A stretch of DNA of 64,000 bases from Streptomyces althioticus. GTDB lineage: Bacteria > Actinomycetota > Actinomycetes > Streptomycetales > Streptomycetaceae. The notes below the pieces were generated by a model. That model did not search any database. It was not told where the DNA came from and was given only the letters and a program-made list of their open reading frames with translations. Made by a program: the position numbers and the translations under genes. The stretch spans positions 62,001 to 126,000 of the forward strand of contig BMSW01000014.1 in NCBI GenBank assembly GCA_014649355.1. Reading direction: 5' to 3'. This document shows positions 32,764 to 40,489 of this stretch, one piece after another. How positions within the stretch are numbered: position 1 is the stretch's first letter; each line of letters starts with the position of its first letter.

Positions 32764-33289
32764 CAGGCCTGCACCTGTCCGACCGACCCTCGCCGACCCG
32801 ACAGACCGGCCTGTGCAGGGCGGGCTCTGCCGGCCTGACCGCCCGCCCGGCCTGTGCAGGGTCGGACTTGGCCGGCCTGACCGCCTGCTCGGCCTGTGCA
32901 GGGCCGGACTTTGCCCGTCTGACCGCCCGCCCGGCCTGTGCCGGGCCAGACTCTGCCCGCCTGACCCGCACCGCGGCTTGACCCGCACGTCCGTCCGCCC
33001 GGCCTATGCCGAGCCAGACTTTGCCCGCCTGACCTGACCGCCGAACCGACCTTTGCCAGCCTGACCTGACCGCCGGAGGGACCTTCGCCCGCCCGCCCGG
33101 CCTGAGACCGACCGACCTCTGCCGCGCCGACCGACCTGTTCCCCGACCGACCTGTCATCCCACGGCCGACCAGTCATCCCATGCCGACCGGTTACCGGGC
33201 GACCCGGTGCCGACCGACCTGTTGCTTGGCCGGCCCGCCCAGGCCGGCGCCCATCTCCGCCTGCGACCGCTATCGGAAGGAGACGTGAC
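32764..33289. repeat. Gene-free interval with 42-bp degenerate tandem repeats
   Basis: Units starting GGCCTGTGCAGGG occur at 32808, 32849, 32891 and 32933 (period 41-42 bp), with a decayed unit at 33001. After that come irregular CCGACCGACCTGT repeats to about 33215. A 74-codon frame across the array is only the repeat translated. No gene is seen. Confidence 0.75.
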
Positions 33290-33913
33290 GTGGCGGGCAC
33301 CGTACCCGCGCCGCAGCCGCCCCCCGGACCGCCGCCGCGCCCCCTGTTCTGGCCGTGGCGGGCCAACCCGCTGCGCCGCCGCACCGACACCGCGCGGGCC
33401 TGGCTGGGGCTCGGCGTGCTGCTGGCCGTCCTGGCCGTCGCGCCCTTGGCCGGCGCTCTGGTGGGCGACGCCGCCCACCGTCACTACCAGGACGTCGCGC
33501 GTCACCAGCAGCAGACGCGTCACCTCGCCGACGCGACCCTCCTCCACGACGCGCCCCGGCACCCGGAGCCGGGCTCGGACGAGGAGAAGAAGACGCGCTA
33601 CCCGGTCGACGTCCGGGTCGTCACCCGTGAGGGACGGACCCGTACCACCCGCGCCGAGGTCGCACCCGGACTGACCGCCGACAGCATCGTCAGCATCTGG
33701 ATCGACGCCGACGGCGAGGCGACCGACGCGCCCCTGACCGGCAAGGAGGTCCGCAGCCGCGCCGCGGGCTGGGCGCTGCTCACCGCGATCGGCGTGGCCC
33801 TGGCGGGCGCCGCCGTGCACGCCGTCACCGGCTTCGTGCTGCACCGCCGCAACCTTGCCCGCTGGGCCGCCGCCTGGGCGGAGACGGCCCCGCGCTGGAC
33901 GACTCCGACGTAG
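33290..33913 (+). CDS. Rv1733c-family membrane protein
   Basis: The 207-residue protein begins with a Pro-rich lead and the family motif NPLRRRTDTARAWLG (about residues 26-40). A membrane helix, an extracytoplasmic loop of about 100 residues, a second helix (GWALLTAIGVALAGAAVHAVTG) and the closing WAAAWAETAPRW follow. Rv1733c in Mycobacterium tuberculosis is a dormancy-regulon membrane protein of unknown function. Here too a NarL-type two-component pair lies within 4 kb, which may or may not be meaningful. The GTG at 33290 has AAGGAG 7 nt upstream. It is monocistronic. Confidence 0.83.
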   Translation: MAGTVPAPQPPPGPPPRPLFWPWRANPLRRRTDTARAWLGLGVLLAVLAVAPLAGALVGDAAHRHYQDVARHQQQTRHLADATLLHDAPRHPEPGSDEEKKTRYPVDVRVVTREGRTRTTRAEVAPGLTADSIVSIWIDADGEATDAPLTGKEVRSRAAGWALLTAIGVALAGAAVHAVTGFVLHRRNLARWAAAWAETAPRWTTPT

Positions 33914-33915
33914 GG

Positions 33916-33935
33916 CGAAAGTTTCGTAAGCGCTT
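33916..33935 (+). promoter_or_regulatory. Candidate BxlR and LacI-type operators upstream of xlnB
   Basis: CGAAAGTTTCG (33916-33926) is the same palindrome type as CGAAACTTTCG before bxlE. It is followed at once by AAGCGCTT (33928-33935), an 8-bp palindrome typical of LacI-family operator centres. The pair is 216 bp upstream of xlnB, ahead of an AT-rich stretch (33970-34005) that probably holds the promoter. Confidence 0.55.
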
Positions 33936-34054
33936 GATCGATCTTCGATGAGAACCTGTGCCGCCTGACTCTGTTTTACAACTCAAGTACTCATATAGGT
34001 GAGGTGAACTGGCAAGACAGCGGAGCGTCACGATCTTCGGTCACGCGAACTTTT

Positions 34055-34075
34055 CGAAACTCTCACCGAAACTGT
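34055..34075 (+). promoter_or_regulatory. CGAAACT direct repeat upstream of xlnB
   Basis: CGAAACTCT (34055) and CGAAACTGT (34067) repeat with 12-bp spacing, 76-96 bp before the xlnB start. TTGACG follows twice (34075 and 34082). They look like half-sites of the CGAAA-N-TTTCG xylan box. Confidence 0.45.
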
Positions 34076-34150
34076 TGACGGTTGACGCGCTCAGACCAAC
34101 ACTGTCACGGCATCGACCTCCCCATCGAGCCGTAACAGGAGGCGTCACCC

Positions 34151-35179
34151 ATGCACGTGTCCGTTCCTCCCGGCGGCCGCAGACGCGGCCGACTGATCAT
34201 GAGCGTGAAGAGCGTCTGGACGATCGCTCTCGCCGCGCTCACCGCACTGCTCCTCACCACCGGCACCGCGACCGCCGCCCCCGTCATCTCCACCAACCAG
34301 ACCGGCACCAACAACGGCTGGTGGTACTCCTTCTGGACCGACGCCCAGGGCACGGTCTCCATGGACCTGGGTTCCGGCGGCAACTACAGCACCCAGTGGA
34401 GCAACACCGGCAACTTCGTGGCCGGCAAGGGCTGGAGCACCGGCGGCCGCAAGACCGTCAACTACTCCGGCAGCTTCAACCCGTCCGGCAACGCGTACCT
34501 GACGCTGTACGGCTGGACCACCAGCCCGCTGATCGAGTACTACATCGTCGACAACTGGGGCACCTACCGGCCCACGGGTGAGTACAAGGGCACCGTCACC
34601 ACCGACGGCGGCACCTACGACATCTACAAGACGACCCGGTACAACGCCCCCTCCATCGAAGGCACCCGCACCTTCGACCAGTACTGGAGCGTCCGGCAGC
34701 AGAAGCGCACCGGCGGCACCATCACCAGCGGCAACCACTTCGACGCCTGGGCGAGCAAGGGCATGAACCTGGGCAACCACAACTACATGATCATGGCGAC
34801 CGAGGGCTACCAGAGCTCCGGCAACTCCAACATCACCGTGAGCGAGGGCTCCGGCGGTGGAGGCGGAGGCGGCGGCGGTGGTGGCGGCGGTGGCGGTGGT
34901 GGCGGCGGCAACGGCGGCTGCACCGCGACCCTCTCGGCCGGCCAGCAGTGGGGCGACCGCTACAACCTCAACGTCTCGGTGAGCGGCTCCAGCAACTGGA
35001 CCGTGACCATGCGGGTCCCGTCCCCCGCCAAGGTCTCCTCCACCTGGAACGTGACCGCTTCCTACCCCGACAGCCAGACCCTCGTCGCCAGGCCCAACGG
35101 CAACGGCAACAACTGGGGCGCGACGATCCAGACCAACGGCAACTGGAACTGGCCGTCGGTCTCCTGCAGCGCAGGCTGA
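34151..35179 (+). CDS. xlnB: Secreted endo-1,4-beta-xylanase, GH11 with CBM2
   Basis: The 342-residue protein has a signal peptide (about residues 1-43, ending TATAAP) and a GH11 jelly-roll domain (about 44-233). A pure-glycine-rich linker and a C-terminal family-2 carbohydrate-binding module (about 256-342) follow. The catalytic glutamates are Glu129 in PLIEYYIVDNWG (nucleophile) and Glu218 in MATEGYQSSG (acid/base). It cuts the xylan backbone outside the cell. AGGAGG lies 8 nt before the ATG. The next gene is axeA, 26 nt downstream, the arrangement known from S. lividans xlnB-axeA. The long basic lead before the hydrophobic core suits Tat or Sec export; MSVKSVW could be an internal start. 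Confidence 0.95.
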   Translation: MHVSVPPGGRRRGRLIMSVKSVWTIALAALTALLLTTGTATAAPVISTNQTGTNNGWWYSFWTDAQGTVSMDLGSGGNYSTQWSNTGNFVAGKGWSTGGRKTVNYSGSFNPSGNAYLTLYGWTTSPLIEYYIVDNWGTYRPTGEYKGTVTTDGGTYDIYKTTRYNAPSIEGTRTFDQYWSVRQQKRTGGTITSGNHFDAWASKGMNLGNHNYMIMATEGYQSSGNSNITVSEGSGGGGGGGGGGGGGGGGGGGNGGCTATLSAGQQWGDRYNLNVSVSGSSNWTVTMRVPSPAKVSSTWNVTASYPDSQTLVARPNGNGNNWGATIQTNGNWNWPSVSCSAG

Positions 35180-35205
35180 TTCCCGCACGAGGAGGACCCC
35201 CACAC

Positions 35206-36213
35206 ATGAGCACCGGAAAGCGCCGGCCCGTCACCCGGTACCTGGTTCCGGGTGTGGCCGCCGCCGCACTCACCGTGGCCGCCACCGTGACCACGGGCGT
35301 CGGCGCCGCCCCCGCCGAGGCGGCCGCCTGCAACGGGTACGTCGCCCTCACCTTCGACGACGGCCCGTCGGCCGGCAGCACCATGAACCTGCTCAACGCG
35401 CTGAAGCAGAACGGCCTGCGGGCCACCATGTTCAACACCGGCCAGAACGCCGCCGCCAACCCGTCGCTGGTCAAGGCCCAGGTGGACGCGGGGATGTGGG
35501 TCGCCAACCACAGCTACACCCACCCGCACATGACCCAGCTGAGCCAGTCCCAGATGGATTCCGAGATCTCCCGCACCCAGCAGGCGATCGCGAGCGCCGG
35601 GGGCGGCACACCCAAGCTGTTCCGCCCGCCCTACGGCGAGACCAACTCCACCCTGCGCTCGGTGGAGGCCAAGTACGGTCTGACCGAGGTCATCTGGGAC
35701 GTCGACTCGCAGGACTGGAACAACGCGAGCACCGACGCCATCGTCCAGGCGGCCTCCCGCCTGAACAACGGGCAGGTCATCCTGATGCACGACTGGCCGG
35801 CGAACACCATCGCCGCCATCCCGCGGATCGCGCAGAACCTCGCCTCCCGCGGGCTGTGCGCCGGCATGATCTCCCCGCAGACCGGCCGCGCGGTCGCCCC
35901 CGACGGCTCCGACGGCGGGGGAGGGGGCGGCGGAGGCGGCGACAACGGCTCCTGCACCGCCACCCTGTCCGCGGGCAGCGTCTGGGGCGACCGGTACAAC
36001 CTCAACGTCGCGGTCAACGGTTCGAACAACTGGACCGTGACGATGAACGTGCCGTCCCCGGCGCGGGTGCTGAGCACCTGGAACGTCACCACCTCCTACC
36101 CCAGCAGCCAGACGCTCGTCGCCCGGCCCAACGGGAGCGGGAACAACTGGGGTGTGACGATCCAGACCAACGGCAACTGGAACTGGCCGACGGTCTCCTG
36201 CAGCACCGGCTGA
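35206..36213 (+). CDS. axeA: Secreted acetylxylan esterase (CE4 polysaccharide deacetylase) with CBM2
   Basis: The 335-residue protein has a signal peptide (about residues 1-40, ending APAEAAA), a CE4 NodB-type deacetylase domain and a Gly linker. A CBM2 about 80% identical to that of XlnB closes it. The CE4 motifs are intact: TFDDGPS (Asp51, Asp52), HSYTHPH (His102, His106), RPPYGE, DVDSQDW and LMHDW. It removes acetyl groups from xylan so that the xylanase can act. GAGGAGG precedes the ATG. It forms an operon with xlnB and ends at a strong hairpin. A chitin-deacetylase role is the alternative, but operon and CBM favour xylan. Confidence 0.95.
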   Translation: MSTGKRRPVTRYLVPGVAAAALTVAATVTTGVGAAPAEAAACNGYVALTFDDGPSAGSTMNLLNALKQNGLRATMFNTGQNAAANPSLVKAQVDAGMWVANHSYTHPHMTQLSQSQMDSEISRTQQAIASAGGGTPKLFRPPYGETNSTLRSVEAKYGLTEVIWDVDSQDWNNASTDAIVQAASRLNNGQVILMHDWPANTIAAIPRIAQNLASRGLCAGMISPQTGRAVAPDGSDGGGGGGGGGDNGSCTATLSAGSVWGDRYNLNVAVNGSNNWTVTMNVPSPARVLSTWNVTTSYPSSQTLVARPNGSGNNWGVTIQTNGNWNWPTVSCSTG

Positions 36214-36222
36214 GCACGACGG

Positions 36223-36256
36223 GCGAAGCCGCGCCGGCCTTCCGGCGCGGCTTCGC
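36223..36256. terminator. Bidirectional terminator after axeA
   Basis: GCGAAGCCGCGCCGG-CCTT-CCGGCGCGGCTTCGC is a perfect 15-bp stem between axeA and the convergent hydrolase gene. Confidence 0.88.
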
Positions 36257-36261
36257 CGCGC

Positions 36262-36906
36262 TCACCCCAGGTGTTCGGTGAACCAGCCGGCGGCCAGCTC
36301 CGCGACCCCCTCCAGCGCGCCCGGCTCGCCGAACAGATGCGTGGCGCCGGGCACCACGTCCAGCCGGTGAGGCGCGGACAGCCGCCGCGCGGCCTCACGG
36401 TTCAGGTCCAGCACCTGCGTGTCCGCACCGCCCACCACCAGCAGCACCGGGCACGCCACCAGGGGCAGCGCGTCGCCCGCCAGGTCGGGGCGCCCGCCCC
36501 GCGAGACGACCGCCGACACCCGCCGCGCCCGCTCCGTCGCCGCGACGAGCGCCGCCCCCGCTCCCGTACTGGCCCCGAACAGCCCCACCGGCAGGTCCAC
36601 CGCGTCCGTCCGGTCCTCCAGCCAGTCCACGGCGTGCGCCAGGCGACCCGCCAGCAGCCCGATGTCGAAACGGTGCCGGCCCGTCGCCTCGTCCTCGTCC
36701 TCCTCCGCCGCGGTCAACAGGTCCAGCAGCAGCGTGCCGAACCCCGCCCTGCGCAGCACCCCCGCGACGGCCCGGTTGCGCGGGCTGAGCCGCGAACTGC
36801 CGCTGCCGTGCGCGAACAGCACCACACCGCGCGCCCCCACGGGGATCTCCAGATCACCGCGCAGGGCCGCGGCTCCCGACGGAACCGTCACCGACGCGCT
36901 CACCAT
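36262..36906 (-). CDS. Alpha/beta hydrolase, dienelactone-hydrolase type
   Basis: The 214-residue protein has a hydrolase core: FAHGSGSSRLSPRN (oxyanion side), nucleophile elbow GASTGAG (Ser in G-A-S-T-G, about residue 115), acid Asp in VVGGADTQVLD and His in PGATHLFGEPGAL. This matches small dienelactone-hydrolase-like esterases common in Streptomyces, sometimes fused to phosphoribosyltransferases. The substrate is unknown. GGAGG 8 nt before the ATG at 36906 decides the start. It converges with axeA and shares its terminator, so it is not part of the xylan operon. Confidence 0.87.
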   Translation of the reverse strand: MVSASVTVPSGAAALRGDLEIPVGARGVVLFAHGSGSSRLSPRNRAVAGVLRRAGFGTLLLDLLTAAEEDEDEATGRHRFDIGLLAGRLAHAVDWLEDRTDAVDLPVGLFGASTGAGAALVAATERARRVSAVVSRGGRPDLAGDALPLVACPVLLVVGGADTQVLDLNREAARRLSAPHRLDVVPGATHLFGEPGALEGVAELAAGWFTEHLG

Positions 36907-37041
36907 GCCGCCCACCTCCTCCGGCCACTCCCGTCCGGGGCTCCGGGTACCCGTGCGGGGCGGGTCGAGACGGGGCCCGGTTTGCCGCCCGCGACCGGGG
37001 CTACCCGGCCCCGGAGGACGAGGCGGAGGAGGTGCGCGGAC

Positions 37042-37377
37042 GTGGGCGACAGCCGTAACGGACCGGGCCGCGAGCCGGTCTCCCGTGCCCGCTCGGGCAT
37101 GGTCGGCCGCAGGTACCCACGAACCGGCACCGAGCCGGTCACCGCGCGCAGCCCGCTGAAACTGCGGCTGCTCATGGCGTCCGTCTTCCTGCCGCTCTTC
37201 GTCGCGGGAACGGTGCTGTTCGCCGTGTGGGCGGCGGGATCGAAGGAGGGCGACAGCCCCGGCAGCGGCCCCCTGACGCTCCTCGCCGTGATCTGCGGCG
37301 TCCTGGCCCTGACAGCCGCACTGGACCTCACGGTCGTGCGACGCCGCCTACGCCGCGAGCGGGGGTCCACGGGCTGA
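37042..37377 (+). CDS. DUF6343-family small membrane protein
   Basis: The 111-residue protein has a conserved-looking RTGTEPVTARSPLKLRLLMA segment, then two membrane helices (about residues 43-66 and 76-97) and a basic RRRLRRERG tail. This is the pattern of DUF6343 proteins of actinomycetes, whose function is unknown. The GTG at 37042 has AGGAGG about 9 nt upstream. It is divergent from the alpha/beta hydrolase and followed by a long repeat-filled gap. Confidence 0.78.
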   Translation: MGDSRNGPGREPVSRARSGMVGRRYPRTGTEPVTARSPLKLRLLMASVFLPLFVAGTVLFAVWAAGSKEGDSPGSGPLTLLAVICGVLALTAALDLTVVRRRLRRERGSTG

Positions 37378-38016
37378 CGCCCGCAGCTCTCCGGCGGGCG
37401 GTGCGCCGTCGTGCGCGGCGCGGTTCCACACCGGGGGCGGCTGCAACTGCGCGGCGTCCGGGCCGCGGTCGGCCGGAGCGATGCCCTGTGACCGGCCCGG
37501 GCGGGGCGTGCGCAGTGGCCGACGACGCCTGATTCCGCACAGCGCCGGCCGGGCAGGCGCCCAGACTGCGCGGCCTCTGCGCCGTGACGATCGCGCTCGC
37601 CGAGGGCGTTGCCCGTGGTCGGCTCAGCGGGGGGCGCAGTGTCGGCGACGGGCGGTCCCGCGCAGTGTCGGCCGGGCGGGGTCCGTGAGTCCCCGTGGCG
37701 GCCGTGTTCGTCTGGCGTGTTGCCCGGTGCCGAGCCGGCTGGGCGTGTGCGGTGGCACGGGACGCTGGGTTCCGCACAGTGACAGCTGGGCGGGTCCGTG
37801 AGTCCCCGTGGCGGCCGTGTTCGTCTGGCGTGTTGCCCGGTGCCGAGCCGGCTGGGCGTGTGCGGTGGCACGGGACGCTGGGTTCCGCGCAGTGTCGGCC
37901 GGGCGGGTCCGTCGACGGTGCCGCGTCCCTGCCGTCACGGCCGTACCCTCGCGTCCCGGCGTCTGCGCGGGGAGCGGGCGACCCGCACTGGGGCTCGTAC
38001 TGGGCCGGGCGCCGTG
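37378..38016. repeat. Gene-free interval with 113-bp tandem repeat
   Basis: Two nearly identical 113-bp units (37681-37793 and 37794-37906) begin GTCCGTGAGTCCCCGTGGCGG-like. A partial unit precedes them from about 37644, and decayed relatives can be traced back to about 37470 (for example GATTCCGCACAGCGCCGGCC). No gene is credible in either strand. The array lies between the DUF6343 gene and the 3' end of bxlR. Confidence 0.8.
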
Positions 38017-39036
38017 TCAGTCCTCCAGCACCGCCGTGCTCTGCCGCACCACCAGATGCGTGGCCAGCTCGATCCGCTGGGCCGACGCGCCTGGGTCGTC
38101 CGGGCGCAGCAGCATGCGGGAGGCCTCCTCCGCCATGTGCCGCAGCGGCTGGTGGACCGTGGTGAGCGGCGGGCTGGACCACTGGGCGAGCGGTACGTCG
38201 TCGTAGCCGACCACCGACAGGTCCTCGGGCACCCGCAGCCCTTTCACGCGGGCCGCCTCCAGCACGCCCAGCGCCTGGAGGTCGCTGCCCGCGAAGATCG
38301 CCGTGGGCCGGTCGGGGCCCTCCAGCAGCTCCATGGCCCGCTCGAAACCGCCCTGGACGTGGAAGTCGCCGAAGCGGGTCAGCCGCGGGTCCACCTCGAG
38401 GCCCGCCATCGCCATGGCCGAGCGGTAGCCGTCGAGGCGCGCGAGCGAGCACAGCATGTCGTTGGGGCCGGTGATGATGGCGATGCGCCGGTGGCCGCGC
38501 TCGGTGAGGTGGCGGGTGGCGGCGAGGCCGCCGGCCCAGTTGGCGGAGCCGACCGACGGCACGTCAGGGTCGGGATCGCCCGCCGGGTCGATGACGACGA
38601 ACGGGATGGCGGCCGCCCGCAGTTGGCGCTTGATGTCCTCGGGCAGGCTGGAGAAGACCAGCACCACGCCGAGCGGACGCCGCTGCAACACGCCCGGCAG
38701 CCAGTCCGGGTCGGGAGTGTGCCGGGTACCGCTCTCGGTGAGCACGACCGTCGCGCGATTTTCCTTCGCGACGTTCTCCACGCCCCGTATCAGCTCCATT
38801 GCCCACACGCTCTCCAGCTCGTGGAACACGATTTCGATGAGCGGATAGCGGGCGGCGGGCTGCACGCGCCGCCGATAGCCGTGCAGGTCGAGCAGCTTTT
38901 CCACCTTCGCACGCGTCGCGCGTGAGACATCCGAGCGGCCGTTGAGCACCTTCGAAACTGTCGGCATCGAAACCCCGGCCTCTTTCGCTACCGCAGCCAG
39001 GGTGACACGCCCGCTCGCCTCGTCGTCTTCACGCAT
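38017..39036 (-). CDS. bxlR: LacI-family repressor of xylo-oligosaccharide uptake, BxlR-like
   Basis: The 339-residue protein has a LacI helix-turn-helix (VTLAAVAKEAGVSMPTVSKVLNGRSDVS, about residues 11-38) and hinge region. A sugar-binding periplasmic-type domain follows, with LSVVGYDDVPLAQWSSPPLTTVHQPL near the end. It is divergent from bxlEFGA, and a CGAAACTTTCG palindrome lies just downstream of the bxlE promoter. In S. thermoviolaceus, BxlR represses the same operon and xylobiose releases it. The ATG at 39036 has TATCCT 6 nt upstream, a probable leaderless start. The symbol is given from gene order plus operator; direct identity to BxlR was not tested. Confidence 0.88.
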   Translation of the reverse strand: MREDDEASGRVTLAAVAKEAGVSMPTVSKVLNGRSDVSRATRAKVEKLLDLHGYRRRVQPAARYPLIEIVFHELESVWAMELIRGVENVAKENRATVVLTESGTRHTPDPDWLPGVLQRRPLGVVLVFSSLPEDIKRQLRAAAIPFVVIDPAGDPDPDVPSVGSANWAGGLAATRHLTERGHRRIAIITGPNDMLCSLARLDGYRSAMAMAGLEVDPRLTRFGDFHVQGGFERAMELLEGPDRPTAIFAGSDLQALGVLEAARVKGLRVPEDLSVVGYDDVPLAQWSSPPLTTVHQPLRHMAEEASRMLLRPDDPGASAQRIELATHLVVRQSTAVLED

Positions 39037-39094
39037 ACCCGCAGGATAGAGCACCGCGTGTCCATAACGTTTCGGGCGAGTTGCGACCCGACCG

Positions 39095-39123
39095 TTGACC
39101 CCAACTCCCGTCTGACCTACTGT
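39095..39123 (+). promoter_or_regulatory. Promoter of bxlEFGA
   Basis: A -35 TTGACC (39095-39100) and a -10 TACTGT (39118-39123) are 17 bp apart, close to the vegetative consensus. The predicted transcript begins near 39130, so the palindrome at 39153 lies in the transcribed leader, as expected for roadblock-type repression. Confidence 0.65.
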
Positions 39124-39152
39124 CCCTCGGCATGGACTTTCGGCGATGAAGC

Positions 39153-39167
39153 CGAAACTTTCGAAAG
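39153..39167 (+). promoter_or_regulatory. BxlR-type operator
   Basis: CGAAACTTTCG (39153-39163) is an 11-bp palindrome around a central C. It overlaps a second palindrome, CTTTCGAAAG (39158-39167). It lies between the promoter and the bxlE start. The same CGAAA-N-TTTCG type occurs upstream of xlnB. Confidence 0.75.
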
Positions 39168-39174
39168 GCGAACG

Positions 39175-40479
39175 ATGAAGACACGTGCGCGCTTGCCCAG
39201 ACTGATCGCCACCGGTGCGACGCTCGCCCTGGCCCTGAGCCTGTCCGCCTGCGGTGACGGCAACGGCGGGGCGTCGGCGGACGACGGCAAGATTCATATC
39301 CTTGTCTACGGGGACGCCACCAACAAGATCGAGAAGCAGATCGTCGACAAGTTCAACGAGACGTCCGACGTCAAGGCGGTCCTCGACACCATCCCCGGTG
39401 CCGACTACCAGAAGAAGCTTCAGACGATCATCAGCACCCCGCAGGCCCCGGACGTCTTCTTCAACTGGGGCGGCGGCAGCATCAAGCCCTTCGTCAAGGC
39501 CGACCTGCTGCTCCCGCTGGACGACTTCATCAAGAAGAACCCGGAGCTGGAGAGCAAGTTCCTCCCGTCCGTCTTCAACAACGCCGTCGTCGACGGCAAG
39601 CCGTACGGCATCCCGATGCGCGGCACGCAGCCGGTCCTGCTGTTCCACAACAAGAACGTCCTCAAGAAGGCGGGCGTCCAGCCGCCGAAGACCTGGGACG
39701 AGCTGCTCAACGCCGTGGACGCGCTGAAGGACGAGGGCGTCACCCCGATCGCGCTCGGCGGCGGCGACGTCTGGCCCACCCAGATGTGGTTCCAGTACCT
39801 CTTCGACCGCATAGCCGGCCCCGAGCTCTTCGCGAAGGCCATCGAGGGCGACAAGAGCGCCTGGGAGGCCCCGGAGAGCAAGAAGGCCCTGAAGATGATC
39901 AGGGAGCTCGTCGACGCGGGCGCCTTCGGCAAGAACTACGACTCCGTCAAGTACACCAACGGCGGTTCGGTCGCGCTGGTCGCCCAGGGCAAGGCCGGCT
40001 TCGAGCTGATGGGCTCCTGGTACTACTCCCAGCAGCTCACCGACCACCCGGACTTCGCGGAGAAGGGCCTCGGCTACTCCGCCTTCCCGACCGTCGAGGG
40101 CGGCAAGGGCGACCCGAAGAACGTCGCCGGCAACACCAACAACTACTACTCGGTGCTGAAGAAGACCAAGCACCCCGAGGCCGTCGCCAAGTTCCTCGAG
40201 CTGATGTACTCCGACGAGTTCGTCAAGGCGCAGCTCGACGTCGGCAACCTCACCACCACGACCAACACCGACGAGTTCATCGAGACGTCCGCGACGCCCG
40301 AGTACTCCCGCTTCCAGTACGACCTGGTCGCCAATGCCCCGTCGTTCCAGCTCAGCTGGGACCAGGCGTACCCGCAGTCGGCGGCCTCGGACATGCACAA
40401 GGCCATCCAGCAGTTCTTCAACGGACAGCTCGACGCGGACGGCTTCATCAAGGCCATGCAGGCCCTCCCGACCGAGTGA
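39175..40479 (+). CDS. bxlE: Xylo-oligosaccharide-binding lipoprotein of ABC importer
   Basis: The 434-residue protein begins with a lipoprotein signal peptide and lipobox LSAC (Cys26). A family-1 extracellular solute-binding fold follows (FVKADLLLPLDDFIKKNPELE, then KPYGIPMRGTQPVLLFHNK, then GSWYYSQQ). It captures xylobiose or longer xylo-oligosaccharides outside the membrane and delivers them to BxlFG. GAAAGG precedes the ATG. It is the first gene of bxlEFGA. No ATPase gene is in the operon; Streptomyces sugar importers usually share the MsiK ATPase encoded elsewhere. Substrate is inferred from neighbours (beta-xylosidase, xylanase). Confidence 0.93.
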   Translation: MKTRARLPRLIATGATLALALSLSACGDGNGGASADDGKIHILVYGDATNKIEKQIVDKFNETSDVKAVLDTIPGADYQKKLQTIISTPQAPDVFFNWGGGSIKPFVKADLLLPLDDFIKKNPELESKFLPSVFNNAVVDGKPYGIPMRGTQPVLLFHNKNVLKKAGVQPPKTWDELLNAVDALKDEGVTPIALGGGDVWPTQMWFQYLFDRIAGPELFAKAIEGDKSAWEAPESKKALKMIRELVDAGAFGKNYDSVKYTNGGSVALVAQGKAGFELMGSWYYSQQLTDHPDFAEKGLGYSAFPTVEGGKGDPKNVAGNTNNYYSVLKKTKHPEAVAKFLELMYSDEFVKAQLDVGNLTTTTNTDEFIETSATPEYSRFQYDLVANAPSFQLSWDQAYPQSAASDMHKAIQQFFNGQLDADGFIKAMQALPTE

Positions 40480-40489
40480 CGAACGGCTC

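Noticed and set aside
32813..33037. Repeat peptide frame GLCRPDRPP-like after the MreB-like gene
   Set aside because: It is the 42-bp DNA array translated; one 41-bp unit breaks the frame and there is no ribosome binding site.
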